Assembly (NCBI RefSeq): GCF_014764445.1
Contig: NZ_CP061721.1
Coordinates: forward strand, 2,418,001-2,482,000
DNA length: 64,000 bases
From: Pseudarthrobacter sp. BIM B-2242
Lineage (GTDB): Bacteria; Actinomycetota; Actinomycetes; Actinomycetales; Micrococcaceae
Direction of reading: 5' to 3'
Positions 17,696-27,092 of this stretch are shown here, one piece after another (within the stretch, counting starts at the first letter, position 1; each line of letters starts with the position of its first letter). The notes under the pieces are model-generated. The model ran no database searches. It saw nothing but the letters and a program-made list of their open reading frames with translations, and was not told where the DNA came from. A program made the translations under genes and the position numbers.

Positions 17696-18157
17696 TCACC
17701 GTGCTCCTTCGATGGTTGTCGTCTTTGGGTCGGTTGTCTGCGTGGGGCATGCTTTCCGCTGGGTGGCGAGGAGTGCGCATTCGGAGCGGCAGGATCGTCC
17801 GCTGTCCGGACAGGCGCCAACCCTGGCCACTGCCGTATCGAGCCGGTCACGCAGCAGGCGCAGACTCGCAAGGCGTTTATCGACCTCAAGCAGCCTCTGC
17901 TGTAGCCGGGGGTGAAGAACTTCACGCACCTCAGTGCAACTTTCACCCTCGATAACGGTCAGAAGATCCACAATTTCAAATAGCGACAGATCGAGCTGCT
18001 TCGCAGCCTCAATGAACGACAGCTGGCCGAGCGCATCAACGTCGTAGTCCCGGTACCCGTTGGAGCCCCGCTTCGCTGTGAGCAGCCCTACCGATTCGTA
18101 ATAGCGCAGCGTCGTCGCGGGGACCCCCGACGCTGCCGCCAGCTCTGAAATTCGAAC
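17696..18157 (-). CDS. MerR-family regulator with apparent GTT start
   Basis: A 153-residue MerR-type activator. The N-terminal winged helix reads RISELAAASGVPATTLRYYE, followed by GLLTAKRGSNGYRDYD; a dimerising coiled coil spans about residues 75-110 and a Cys cluster (GACPDSGRSCRSEC) forms the likely effector site. No ATG, GTG or TTG exists in frame between the upstream stop and the HTH; the residue where MerR proteins begin is encoded by GTT at 18155-18157. That codon lies seven bases after a TACGCT -10-like element behind a 24-base palindrome, where a leaderless start belongs. It may use a rare start or be recently inactivated. It overlaps nothing and precedes the permease by two bases. 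Confidence 0.82.
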   Translation of the reverse strand, partial: VRISELAAASGVPATTLRYYESVGLLTAKRGSNGYRDYDVDALGQLSFIEAAKQLDLSLFEIVDLLTVIEGESCTEVREVLHPRLQQRLLEVDKRLASLRLLRDRLDTAVARVGACPDSGRSCRSECALLATQRKACPTQTTDPKTTTIEGAR

Positions 18158-18170
18158 GCTGCCTAGCGTA

Positions 18171-18194
18171 GACCTTCGAGTGCACTCGAAGGTC
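18171..18194 (-). promoter_or_regulatory. 24-base perfect palindrome, MerR-type promoter operator
   Basis: GACCTTCGAGTG at 18171-18182 is followed immediately by its exact reverse complement to 18194. On the minus strand it lies between a TGGACC -35-like element and TACGCT, a 20-base spacer, which is the long-spacer layout MerR activators untwist. It should control merR and the permease. Confidence 0.8.
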
Positions 18195-18619
18195 CACTCG
18201 GCGCGAACCCGGGCTGGAAATGTGGACGGTGTGGGACTGTAACAGCATTAAATGCGGTCCTATTGTTGACGCATGAGCGAGACGGCCGAGCACAACAAGC
18301 GCACTGTTTTCCATGCTGGTGGAGGCACTTTCCGGATGTCAGGACGTCGTCCAGACAGCGGCTGAAGGCGATACCGTCGTCGCCAGGCTGCGCTGTTCTG
18401 GTACTCACCTCGGTGTCTGGCGCGGGCATGCCCCGCCCGGCAGGCGCTTTGAGTGTGTGGGTTAACGCGGTGTACTTCTTTTCTTTCCTAGATGGGTTGA
18501 TCAGTGGCAGTTGGGGCCTTGAGGACAACCTGAAACGCTTCGCCCAACTAGGCCTCGCACTGGACTCACGCGCTCCTTCATTTGAGGGCAGCCGTGTCTC
18601 AAATGGTCAGTGTCTACTG
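18195..18619. other. Gene-free spacer
   Basis: Between the MerR palindrome and the CmtR-like promoter. Open frames here show no domain, biased codon use or ribosome binding site; nothing else is recognised. Confidence 0.5.
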
Positions 18620-18646
18620 TATAGTTCAGCGAGTGCTGACTATAGA
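18620..18646 (+). promoter_or_regulatory. Operator and -10 element of the CmtR-like gene
   Basis: TATAGTTCAGC at 18620-18630 and GCTGACTATA at 18635-18644 form an inverted repeat with one bulged base; the right arm overlaps TATAGA (18641-18646), the likely -10, which ends seven bases before the TTG at 18654. Repression by the encoded ArsR protein is expected. Confidence 0.6.
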
Positions 18647-18653
18647 TTCTCAC

Positions 18654-18992
18654 TTGGATGTAATGAACCGGTTAGGCCGGGCCATGGCCGACCCCACCCG
18701 GTCCCGAATACTGCTGACCCTGCTGGAGCGGCCCGCCTATCCCGCTGAGCTGGCCCGAGGCCTGGGGCTCACACGGTCGAACGTGTCGAACCATCTGGCG
18801 TGCCTGCGGGACTGCGGGATCGCGGTCGTCGTGCCGGAGGGCCGTCAGAACCGGTATGAGATCGCCGACCCGCACCTGACGCGCGCGTTGACCGCACTGG
18901 TCGATGTCACCCTCGCGGTGGATGAGAGCGCCCCGTGCCTGGATCCGGCCTGTTCGGTGCCGGGCTGCTGTGATGCGGAGGCTGAGGCATGA
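18654..18992 (+). CDS. cmtR: CmtR-like Cd/Pb-sensing ArsR regulator
   Basis: A 112-residue ArsR repressor closely resembling mycobacterial CmtR: RLGRAMADPTRSRILLTLLE, then LTRSNVSNHLACLRDCGIAV, which places the paired cysteines (C-x3-C) of the cadmium/lead site, and a Cys-rich tail (APCLDPACSVPGCCD) supplying more thiol ligands. The TTG at 18654 is chosen because the -10 ends seven bases upstream, the spacing seen for the other leaderless regulators here; ATG at 18663 is the alternative. The stop overlaps the cadD start (ATGA), making a sensor-exporter pair. Confidence 0.9.
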   Translation: MDVMNRLGRAMADPTRSRILLTLLERPAYPAELARGLGLTRSNVSNHLACLRDCGIAVVVPEGRQNRYEIADPHLTRALTALVDVTLAVDESAPCLDPACSVPGCCDAEAEA

Positions 18993-19591
18993 TCCTGTCT
19001 TCAGCCCTGCAGGCGATCGGCCTGTTCCTGGCCACGAACATCGATGACATCATCGTGCTCTCCCTGTTCTTCGCCCGCGGCGCCGGCCAGCGCGGGACCA
19101 GCGCCCGGATCCTGGTTGGCCAGTATCTGGGGTTCGTCGGTATCCTCGGCGCGGCCGTGCTCGTGTCGCTGGGCGCGGGGGCAATCCTGCCCCCGGAGGT
19201 CATCCCGTACTTCGGGCTCATCCCTCTGGGCCTGGGACTGTGGGCCGCCTGGCAGGCCTGGCGCGGGGACGACGACGATGACGACGATGAGGCCAAGATC
19301 GAAGGCAAGAACGTCGCCGCCTGGACGGTGGCCGGAGTGACCTTCGCCAACGGCGGGGATAACATCGGCGTCTACGTCCCGGTCTTCCTCAGCGTCGGCC
19401 CGGGAGCCGTGGTGGCCTACTGCATCGTGTTCCTGGCCTTGGTCGCGGTGCTGGTGGTGCTGGCCAAGTTCATCGCCACCCGCCGGCCGATCGCGGAGGT
19501 GCTGGAACGCTGGGAGCACATCCTGTTCCCGATCGTCCTGATCGGCCTCGGTGTCTTCATCTTGGTCAGTGGAGGAGCCTTCGGCCTCTAG
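18989..19591 (+). CDS. cadD: CadD-family cadmium resistance transporter
   Basis: A 200-residue membrane protein of the Cad family with both signature repeats: LATNIDDIIVLSLFF near residues 14-28 and FANGGDNIGVYVPVF near 118-132. The central cytoplasmic loop holds GDDDDDDDEAK, the most acidic of the three CadD paralogues. It overlaps cmtR by four bases, so its expression should respond to Cd or Pb. A hairpin follows at 19615. It is more diverged from the copies at 1152 and 41121 than those are from each other, suggesting a separate origin. Confidence 0.9.
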   Translation: MILSSALQAIGLFLATNIDDIIVLSLFFARGAGQRGTSARILVGQYLGFVGILGAAVLVSLGAGAILPPEVIPYFGLIPLGLGLWAAWQAWRGDDDDDDDEAKIEGKNVAAWTVAGVTFANGGDNIGVYVPVFLSVGPGAVVAYCIVFLALVAVLVVLAKFIATRRPIAEVLERWEHILFPIVLIGLGVFILVSGGAFGL

Positions 19592-19614
19592 CGAGTCCTC
19601 CAGGACAGAGACGT

Positions 19615-19656
19615 GGTGGCGGTGCGACTGAGCCTCGGTCGCACCGCACCGCCACC
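19615..19656 (+). terminator. Hairpin after cadD
   Basis: GGTGGC plus GGTGCGAC at 19615-19628 pair with GTCGCACC (19638-19645) and GCCACC (19651-19656), leaving a small bulge and a 9-base loop. It starts 23 bases after the cadD stop. No clear T-run. Confidence 0.6.
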
Positions 19657-20185
19657 TAGCGGCGGCAGCCCTACCATATAAGAGCCAGGACACAGCGGCT
19701 GCGGTGATAGGTTTCTGATGGGCCGGGTCAGAGCCGCAAACGATACTCGAACACTACATCCAGCAGATTGACTTGCACTAGGTTTCAACTTGCCGTCAAA
19801 GTGCCCGTAAGAGGTGCCGCGTATAGGCGACTTAAGGCTTCCCGTTAGACGGTCCCTAGCGCGACAACCCGAATTTGACGTCCGGTTTTGCAGAGGTGGA
19901 GTTTGAGGTGTCCCGTATACCCTGCCCGCAAAACTGCCCGGTGAACGCGCGCCCTAAACGCTACACACCCAAGCGTCTCAAAACCCTTGCGACTTGAGAC
20001 GGAAAGGTTCCGAGAGACACGGAGCTGGGCGTGACAGTTGGTTTCGAAGGGCGGTGTGCCCTGGTGCGGCTCGGACGTGGTCGCACTCTATTCATCGGCC
20101 GCGTGCGAAACGTGCGCTGCGGTGTCCGATCCTTAGGGGGTGCCGAAGTCACCTCTCATGGAAATCAGTGGTTCCCGGGAGTAGT
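19657..20185. other. Gene-free spacer
   Basis: About 530 bases between two hairpins. It is less GC-rich than its surroundings in places and has no convincing coding frame. It reads like eroded intergenic DNA and may be a junction between inserted segments. Confidence 0.5.
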
Positions 20186-20230
20186 CGCAGGGCGGCGGTC
20201 CCGTGGTCCACCGGCCCGCCCCGCCCTGCG
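20186..20230 (-). terminator. Terminator hairpin of the persulfide locus
   Basis: CGCAGGGCGG at 20186-20195 is the exact complement of CCGCCCTGCG at 20221-20230, with an inner GTGG/CCAC pairing. It lies eight bases downstream of the dioxygenase stop on the minus strand. Confidence 0.6.
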
Positions 20231-20237
20231 AGGTCAA

Positions 20238-21647
20238 TCAGCTCGTGGTGTCCGCGGGCGCGGAGGCCTGGAACGCGTCCCACGCAGCGTAGCTGCCGTC
20301 CAGTTCGACGACGTCGTACCCGGCCCGGCGCAGGGCGCTGGCGGCGACGGAGTTCCGGACGCCGGACTGGCAGTAGGTGACGATGGTGCCTTCGGCGGGA
20401 AGCTCATCGAGGTGCCACATCAGGCGGCCGCCGCTGAGCTGGTGCGAGCCGGGGATGTACCCGGCTGTGTGCTCGGTCTTGTTCCGGACATCCACGACCA
20501 TGGCGGCGTCAAAGCCGTGCAGGTCTTCGGGTTGGATCAGCTTCGGCGTGAAGGTGGGGAGTCCTTCGATGCTGGTGACGTAGCCGGCCACGTTGTCGAT
20601 GCCTACGCGGACAAGATGGTCCCACATGCCCTGTGCGGCTTCCTGGTCCTGCGCCAGCAGGACCAGCGGGTTCTTGTCCGTTTCCGGGTTGACTACCCAG
20701 GCGCCGTAGCTGGCAACGGACTTGCCGGCCGGAATGTTCAGCGAGCCGGTGACGGTGCCTTCGTGGACTTCGCTGTTGGGGCGGGTGTCGATGAAGGTCA
20801 GGGTGTCCTCGGCCAGGCCTGCAGCTACGATGCCGGTTGCGAGTTCGGGCAGCGGGGTGCGCTGACCCATCACGGCGGGGCCTTCACGGTTTTCCCGCTT
20901 CATCCGGCCGAAGTAGGCGTGGGCGTCGGGCTGGCCGTCGAGGAGTTCGTTGATGAAGCCCTGCTCGTCGTTCGCCGCGAGGTAGGGACCCCACCAGGAG
21001 TAGAGCCGCTCATAACCGACCGTGGAGGACGGGATCGCGCCGAGCGCCTTGCCGCAGGCACTGCCGGCACCGTGGGCGGGGTGGACCTGAATGTAATCGG
21101 GCAGGGTCAGGAACTTGTCCCGCAAGCTGGCAAAGAGCTGCCTGGCGCCTTCGAAGCGGGTGTCGACGCCGCCGGCGGCCTCGTCCAGCAGGTCCGGCCG
21201 GCCGAGGTCGCCCGAGAAGACGAAGTCGCCGGAGAGCAGGTAGCCGGGCTGGTCGCTGAACGCCCCGTCGGTGACCAGAAAGGACAGGTGCTCCGGGGTG
21301 TGGCCCGGGGTGTGGAGGGCCTGGATGCTGATGTTGCCGATGGTGATCTTGTCGCCGTCGGAGAGGCGTTCGCCGTCGAAGTTGTACTGCCAGTCCGGTC
21401 CGCCCTCGCCGGAGACGTAGATCTTCGCGCCGGTGGCTGCGGCCAGTTCACGGGTGCCGGAGAGGTAGTCGGCGTGGATGTGGGTTTCGGTAACTGCCAC
21501 GATCTTCATGCCGTTCTTCTCAGCCAGTTCCTGGTAGACCGCGATGTCGCGGCGGCTGTCGACAACAACCGCGGTGCCGTTGGCCTGGCAGCCGATCAGG
21601 TAGCTGGCCTGTGCGAGGTCTTCGTCGTAAATGCGCTCGATAAGCAT
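20238..21647 (-). CDS. cstB: Persulfide dioxygenase-rhodanese fusion (CstB-like)
   Basis: A 469-residue three-domain enzyme. Residues 1-240 are a metallo-beta-lactamase fold with THIHADYLSG (metal-binding HxHxD at 56-60) and GDLGRPDLLD typical of persulfide dioxygenases. Next is a rhodanese-like domain lacking the catalytic Cys (LVLLAQDQE), then a rhodanese with an active CQSGVR loop. This order matches CstB of Staphylococcus aureus, which turns low-molecular-weight persulfides into thiosulfate. The ATG at 21647 follows AGGAG. It lies 38 bases behind the TauE gene in an operon controlled by the CstR-like protein at 23325. Confidence 0.92.
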   Translation of the reverse strand: MLIERIYDEDLAQASYLIGCQANGTAVVVDSRRDIAVYQELAEKNGMKIVAVTETHIHADYLSGTRELAAATGAKIYVSGEGGPDWQYNFDGERLSDGDKITIGNISIQALHTPGHTPEHLSFLVTDGAFSDQPGYLLSGDFVFSGDLGRPDLLDEAAGGVDTRFEGARQLFASLRDKFLTLPDYIQVHPAHGAGSACGKALGAIPSSTVGYERLYSWWGPYLAANDEQGFINELLDGQPDAHAYFGRMKRENREGPAVMGQRTPLPELATGIVAAGLAEDTLTFIDTRPNSEVHEGTVTGSLNIPAGKSVASYGAWVVNPETDKNPLVLLAQDQEAAQGMWDHLVRVGIDNVAGYVTSIEGLPTFTPKLIQPEDLHGFDAAMVVDVRNKTEHTAGYIPGSHQLSGGRLMWHLDELPAEGTIVTYCQSGVRNSVAASALRRAGYDVVELDGSYAAWDAFQASAPADTTS

Positions 21648-21685
21648 GTAGTGATCTCCTTTGAGAAGAGGGTGGTAAGCGTGGA

Positions 21686-22572
21686 TCAGGCGGGTCTGGG
21701 AAGGGTGCGCCGGGTATTGCGCAGTGGGCAGGAGCGGATCAAGAACCAGCAGATTGCGGCGGTGGCTGCGGTGAGCGCTGCGATTCCGGCGGCGATGAAC
21801 CAGTGCAGGTGGGCCGGTGCCTGCTGGATGAGGACAAAGCTTCCCATGGCAAGGACGAACCAGCCGAAGGCTTTGCGCAGTGCGGCTTCCGGGATCCGGC
21901 CGGCGACCTTGGAACCGGCCAGGGTGCCCGCGATGGCCGCGGCTGTCACGCCGAGGGTGATCCCCCAGTCGAGCTGGACGGTGGTGAGGTAGCCGGCGAG
22001 CCCTGCGAACGATTTCATGGCGATGACCACCAGGGAGGTGCCCACGGCGACGGACATCGGCAGGCCGCCCAGGAGTGCCAGGGCCGGGACCACGAGGAAG
22101 CCGCCGCCTGCGCCGACCAGGCCGGTGATGAGCCCGACGGCGGCGCCGTCCAGCAGCACCCTGCCTAGGGGCAGCTCGTGCTTGACTGGTGCGGCGCCGT
22201 CGTCGTTCTTCTTTTTCCGTCCGCGGAGCATTGCCACGGAGGTCGCCACCATCATGATGGCGAAGGCAATCAGCAGGATCTGGCCGGGAATGTGCCCGCC
22301 CAGCAGACCGCCGAGGAACGCGCCGGCCATGCCTGCGGCGCCGAAGATCAGGCCGGTCCGCCACATCACCCTGCCCTCCCGGGCGTGGCTGAACACGCTG
22401 ACCACGGAGGTAACGCCGACAACGAGGAGGGAGGCTGCGATGGCTTCCTTGGCCTCGAACCCGGCCGCGTAGACCAGGATCGGGACGGTCAGGATCGAGC
22501 CGCCGCCGCCGAGGACGCCGAGGGAGAGCCCGATGACCACCGACAGGGCAAGGACCAGGGCCAGGGTGGCGG

Positions 22573-22576
<4 letters not shown>
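21686..22576 (-). CDS. TauE/SafE sulfite exporter family permease
   Basis: A 296-residue membrane protein with the duplicated TauE/SafE fold; the repeats are marked by LGVLGGGGSILTVPILVYA near residues 24-42 and GLVGAGGGFLVVPALALLGG near 163-182. It probably exports sulfite, thiosulfate or a related anion made by the adjacent CstB-like enzyme. The ATG at 22576 overlaps the rhodanese stop (ATGA). Confidence 0.9.
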
Positions 22577-23582
<1,006 letters not shown>

Positions 23583-24173
23583 CAAATCCGACATCCCAGA
23601 ACACGGCTACCAACGCCAACTTCACCGGGGGCCGTGGAGAGTTCGCTTAGCCTGCTGGCCTTCATCGCCACGTCGAGGTCCGCACTCACCGCTCGCATGT
23701 CGCCCAAAGCGAACCCGGGAAGCAGCTCGGCCGGGTTCGGGCAGGCGCTGCTTCCGTGCGTAGGTTTGACGGCAAATCGTCCACAGCTCGTATGTCTTCA
23801 CGCATAGATGGTTAAGGACATAGACCCGGGGATCTATGTGAGGGGTATGTTTTTCGCTCATACACGAGGAGAAAAGATCCCTGCTAAATCAGCACAAACA
23901 GCCCCCTCCCACTGCGATCACCACATGCTCACTAAGTGTCGAGTTCCGACAGCACGCGCCGGCCAAACTCGCCGTCGAGGGTGAAGGAAAGAGTTGGTGG
24001 TGCATCCGCGTAGGTTCCCGGAACTGAAGGCTCGGCCCTGTTTCGCCGCCGCTCGGATTTCGGTCGTGGTCACAGGAGGCTCACGGGCAGCGCTCCGATG
24101 CCGTTTTTTGCGGTTTTCCACATACTCAACGACTCCCCTATCGGCAGCCGGCCACTGATGCTGCACTGGAGCC
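23583..24173. other. Gene-free spacer
   Basis: About 590 bases downstream of cstR with only unsupported short frames; no domain, RNA structure or repeat recognised. Confidence 0.5.
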
Positions 24174-24305
24174 ATGCTCAGCTACGAAGACATCATCCTG
24201 CCCGGAGGGGAACGGGTCCTGGTCATCCAGGAGCACGAGGACGGCCGCTGCTGGTGCGGCGAAATCTGGGATTGGCGGGCACCGCCCAGTCATTTAAGTG
24301 TTTAG
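24174..24305 (+). CDS. Possible 43-residue ORF
   Basis: ATG at 24174 opens MLSYEDIILPGGERVLVIQ, continuing with GRCWCGEIWDW to a TAG at 24303. The first 33 codons have typical high-GC third positions and a CWC motif; the last few codons do not, suggesting a truncated gene. No family recognised and no clear ribosome binding site. Confidence 0.3.
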   Translation: MLSYEDIILPGGERVLVIQEHEDGRCWCGEIWDWRAPPSHLSV

Positions 24306-24603
24306 GTTCGGGGCCGCTTCCCAGCACGGTGCTGGTCCGGTCTAAAGCAAACACCGTCGATGCGCGGCCAGGGACGTACAGGAATCTCGATCATCAGGGA
24401 GTGCAGAGGTCCACGGTCGTCGGGACACGTGGGGGAAATAAAACGCGAAACGGAACCTCGACGCGGCAGGGCCCTAAGGTCTTGCCCGGGGCTTCCCAGC
24501 CGAAGGCCTGTTCTTGGGGTGGCTTGTGAAAAAGTGAAATATCCAACGCTAAGGTTTTGCGCCAGCGGTTGCGAAACGTCCCTCTAGGCCGGCTTAAATC
24601 CTC
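24306..24603. other. Gene-free spacer
   Basis: About 300 bases leading into the ccsB remnant; nothing recognisable. Confidence 0.4.
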
Positions 24604-24736
24604 GCCCGGGCCGCACGTGGCGGGCGCGGCAACCGCTCGGCCTGGCTGTGCATCATCGGATTCGCCGCTAGTGTTCAACTTCACCGTCGTCAACGTGTAC
24701 TTCCCCGGCCTGCACTCCTACTCCAGACGCACCTGA
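24604..24736 (+). pseudogene. C-terminal fragment of ccsB/resC
   Basis: SAWLCIIGFAA in one frame and VFNFTVVNVYFPGLHSYS in another match the last 40 residues of the intact CcsB at 32369 (AAWLSIVGYLCVVFNFTIV and NQFFNGLHSYSGL). A frameshift near 24670 and absence of the rest show it is dead. It is the third trace of cytochrome c maturation genes in the window. Confidence 0.8.
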
Positions 24737-24801
24737 CCCCGTCCCCGGCACCGCGGCGGCCGAATAACGATGTATCATCGCTTCGGTGAAGGGAACCTGC
24801 C

Positions 24802-25704
24802 ATGCCACCGATTGACCAGTGGGTCGCGTTCGAACCCCTCGCGGGCTCGCCAATCGCCGTCGCCGCCCTGCTGCTCGCGGCGCTATACCTGAGGGGGGCG
24901 ATCTGGATGTGGCGGCATCGCCGTCGCTGGGCAATCGCCCGTACGGCATCGTTCTTGACCGGATGCGTCCTGATCTTTGCCGTCACGACGTTCGGCGTGA
25001 ACCGCCTGGCCGAGGAGTTCGTCTCGGGCCTGGTGTTCCAACAGATCACCCTGTTGACCGTCGTCCCGCCGCTTCTCATCGCTGGCTCGCCGGGGCGTCT
25101 TCTCCTGCGCAGTACACCGCACACCGACCTCGGACGACTCGTGCTCCGCGCCGCGCACGCGGGACTCCGATCACGATTCTGCCGCGCCGCACTACACCCC
25201 GTGGTCGCCATCGTCGCCGCGATCCTGCTGTACCCGGCTCTCTATCTCACAGACGTCATCAGCATCATCATGCGCATCCCCTCCGGCCATGACGCCATGT
25301 TGTTCATCTTCCTCGTCCTCGGCGTCATCTCGGCGATACCGCTATGGTCGTCCGACCCCTTGCCACGTGTCCCATCCTTCGCTGTGCGGTTCGTCGACAT
25401 CGTCGTCGAGCTCCAAATCCATGCCGTCTTCGGCCTGATCCTGCTCCGAACCGGGACACCGCTTTTCAGTGCATACGCCAACCCCACCGGCGACCATGAT
25501 CCGATCCTCGATCAGGCGATCGCCGGGACCCTGGTATGGACCTATGCAGAACTGCCGCTATTCGTGGTACTCATCGTCTGCCTTTCCCGCTGGCGCACCC
25601 GGGAGATGCGCACCTCGAAGCAACGACAACGCGTCGAGGATGCAGAGCTCGACACATACAACGAATACCTCGCAAGTATGGCCCAGGGACGCCTTGAGAG
25701 GTAG
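24802..25704 (+). CDS. ctaG: CtaG-family cytochrome oxidase assembly protein
   Basis: A 300-residue, seven-helix membrane protein of the caa3-type CtaG family needed for cytochrome c oxidase assembly and copper insertion. Diagnostic segments are FQQITLLTVVPPLLIAGSPGRLLLR near residues 80-104 (shown in part), SSDPLPR, and the C-terminal DAELDTYNEYLA shared with the other CtaG copies. The ATG at 24802 leads straight into the first helix. It stands alone on the plus strand. Paralogue at 62212; a third CtaG domain is fused to CopD at 59448. Confidence 0.88.
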   Translation: MPPIDQWVAFEPLAGSPIAVAALLLAALYLRGAIWMWRHRRRWAIARTASFLTGCVLIFAVTTFGVNRLAEEFVSGLVFQQITLLTVVPPLLIAGSPGRLLLRSTPHTDLGRLVLRAAHAGLRSRFCRAALHPVVAIVAAILLYPALYLTDVISIIMRIPSGHDAMLFIFLVLGVISAIPLWSSDPLPRVPSFAVRFVDIVVELQIHAVFGLILLRTGTPLFSAYANPTGDHDPILDQAIAGTLVWTYAELPLFVVLIVCLSRWRTREMRTSKQRQRVEDAELDTYNEYLASMAQGRLER

Positions 25705-26205
25705 TGGGATCCTCGTGTGTCGCGGCCAGCGCATCAGTGCCGGCCCCAAGCGACCAAGGTACTGCTGGTTCCGGGCAGCCGGTGACGTCGTTTATTTTCC
25801 ACGGTCGTCCTCTCGTCAGCCCGTATTCCGGGCCGGAATAAGAAAGCTTAGCGCCTGCCGCAGGCGGCCGGCTTGGGTAGCAGGCTGAGTAATCAGTGAG
25901 CGCCGTTCAGCCGCCGCGCGTACCGGCTCAAACCGTGCAGGTACCGCCGCCGGCCGCCGGCAACCCTGAGCCGATAAAGAGGATCACGGCGTACTAAACA
26001 GCGGCATCCACACGAACTGCCGTGTCGGTAAAGCGATGAAGGGCCCAGGGCAGTCATGGCCGCAAGCCAGGGCACTGCCGGTGAGCAGCGGCGGTGCCCG
26101 GCCAACCACCCCGGGGTGAGATACTGCAGTTCAGGCGGCACGAGTACCGGTGATTAGTGTGCCTATCCCGACAATCCACGCCAGTTATTCAACCCAGGGG
26201 AAACA
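25705..26205. other. Gene-free spacer
   Basis: About 500 bases after ctaG. Several short stretches of GC-rich inverted sequence but no coding frame or hairpin I can defend. Confidence 0.4.
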
Positions 26206-26370
26206 ATGCGACGTTTCTGTTTCATCGCGATGGCCATCTTGGGACTGATAGGAGTGATGGCTATCGCCGCGGCCGCCGACAGCACAGATCGGGCCGTCGG
26301 GATCCTACTCTCCCTCACAGGTTTCATCGGCGCAATCGCAGTCGTCAGAACCAACAGAAACTCAAGCTAG
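26206..26370 (+). CDS. 54-residue membrane protein, paralogue of 47494
   Basis: Begins MRRFCFIAMAILGLIGVMA and ends with GAIAVVRTNRNSS. Two hydrophobic helices flank a polar turn ADSTDRAVGIL. The protein at 47494 has the same length and the same plan (GTDRIVGIL, LTGLIGAVAV), so both frames are under selection. AGGGGAAAC precedes the ATG. Function unknown. Confidence 0.75.
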   Translation: MRRFCFIAMAILGLIGVMAIAAAADSTDRAVGILLSLTGFIGAIAVVRTNRNSS

Positions 26371-26470
26371 CTGTATTGGGGCAGACCGTGAATCCGCAGG
26401 GATGGATGGAGTGAGGGCTGACGGCCGTCGCCAAGATGAAATATCCCGGGAAAAGTGGAAAGCTGGCCCT

Positions 26471-26965
26471 ATGCCTGAATCCAGTAGAGCTGCGCCTGCC
26501 CCAAAGAGCGCACCCGGTGACGCCAGCGTTCTTTACACCGAGAAGCTCTGGCCGAACTTCTGGATCTGGCTGGTCTCCGCGGGCTTCTCGAGCGCCGGAA
26601 TCCTGATGCTGGCGCCCATCAGCATCGCGGCCGGGATCACCGCAGCTATTGTGCTGTTCGCCATCATTTTCGTGCTGTTGGTCCTCTCGACCCCGACAAT
26701 CCAGGTGACCGGGTCAACGCTGAGTGTGGGCCGGGCCACGATCGAACGGAGCTTCGTCGGCACCACCATGGCGTTCCGCCGCGCCGAAGCGACGGCGGAA
26801 CGCGGCACCCGGCTCAATGGCCTGGCGTTTCTGTGCATCCGTGGCTGGGTGGATCCGGTGGTCCGGATCGAGATCACTGATCCCTCCGACCAGACCCCGT
26901 ACTGGCTGGCGTCCACCCGGCACCCGGACCAGCTGATCGTGGCCCTGTCGGCCCAGCGGCACTAG
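26471..26965 (+). CDS. DUF3093-type membrane protein
   Basis: A 164-residue protein matching the actinobacterial DUF3093 pattern: YTEKLWPNFWIWLVSAGFS start, two helices near residues 30-80, then a beta-rich tail with STPTIQVTGSTLSVGRATI, RGTRLNGLAF and a final DQTPYWLASTRHPDQL. Function unknown. The ATG at 26471 is preferred because upstream codons (from 26402) encode a charged leader absent from the family. Confidence 0.82.
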   Translation: MPESSRAAPAPKSAPGDASVLYTEKLWPNFWIWLVSAGFSSAGILMLAPISIAAGITAAIVLFAIIFVLLVLSTPTIQVTGSTLSVGRATIERSFVGTTMAFRRAEATAERGTRLNGLAFLCIRGWVDPVVRIEITDPSDQTPYWLASTRHPDQLIVALSAQRH

Positions 26966-27029
26966 GCCTGGGTTAGCTCAATGTCCCCGTAGGGCTTGTT
27001 TATTACCACCGTCCTCCAGCCCGGGCTCC

Positions 27030-27056
27030 GGGTCATAACGCCCGGGTTTATGACCC
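27030..27056. repeat. Inverted repeat upstream of protein mannosyltransferase
   Basis: GGGTCATAA at 27030-27038 and its exact complement TTATGACCC at 27048-27056 flank a CCCGGG-containing loop 37 bases before the pmt start. It may be an operator or the end of the DUF3093 transcript. Confidence 0.55.
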
Positions 27057-27092
27057 GCAGATTATGGCACCGGCAAAACATAGCATGGGCAC

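Noticed and set aside
20031..21992. 653-codon plus-strand open frame
   Set aside because: It is antisense to the CstB-like and TauE genes; composition is that of a reverse shadow with no domain.
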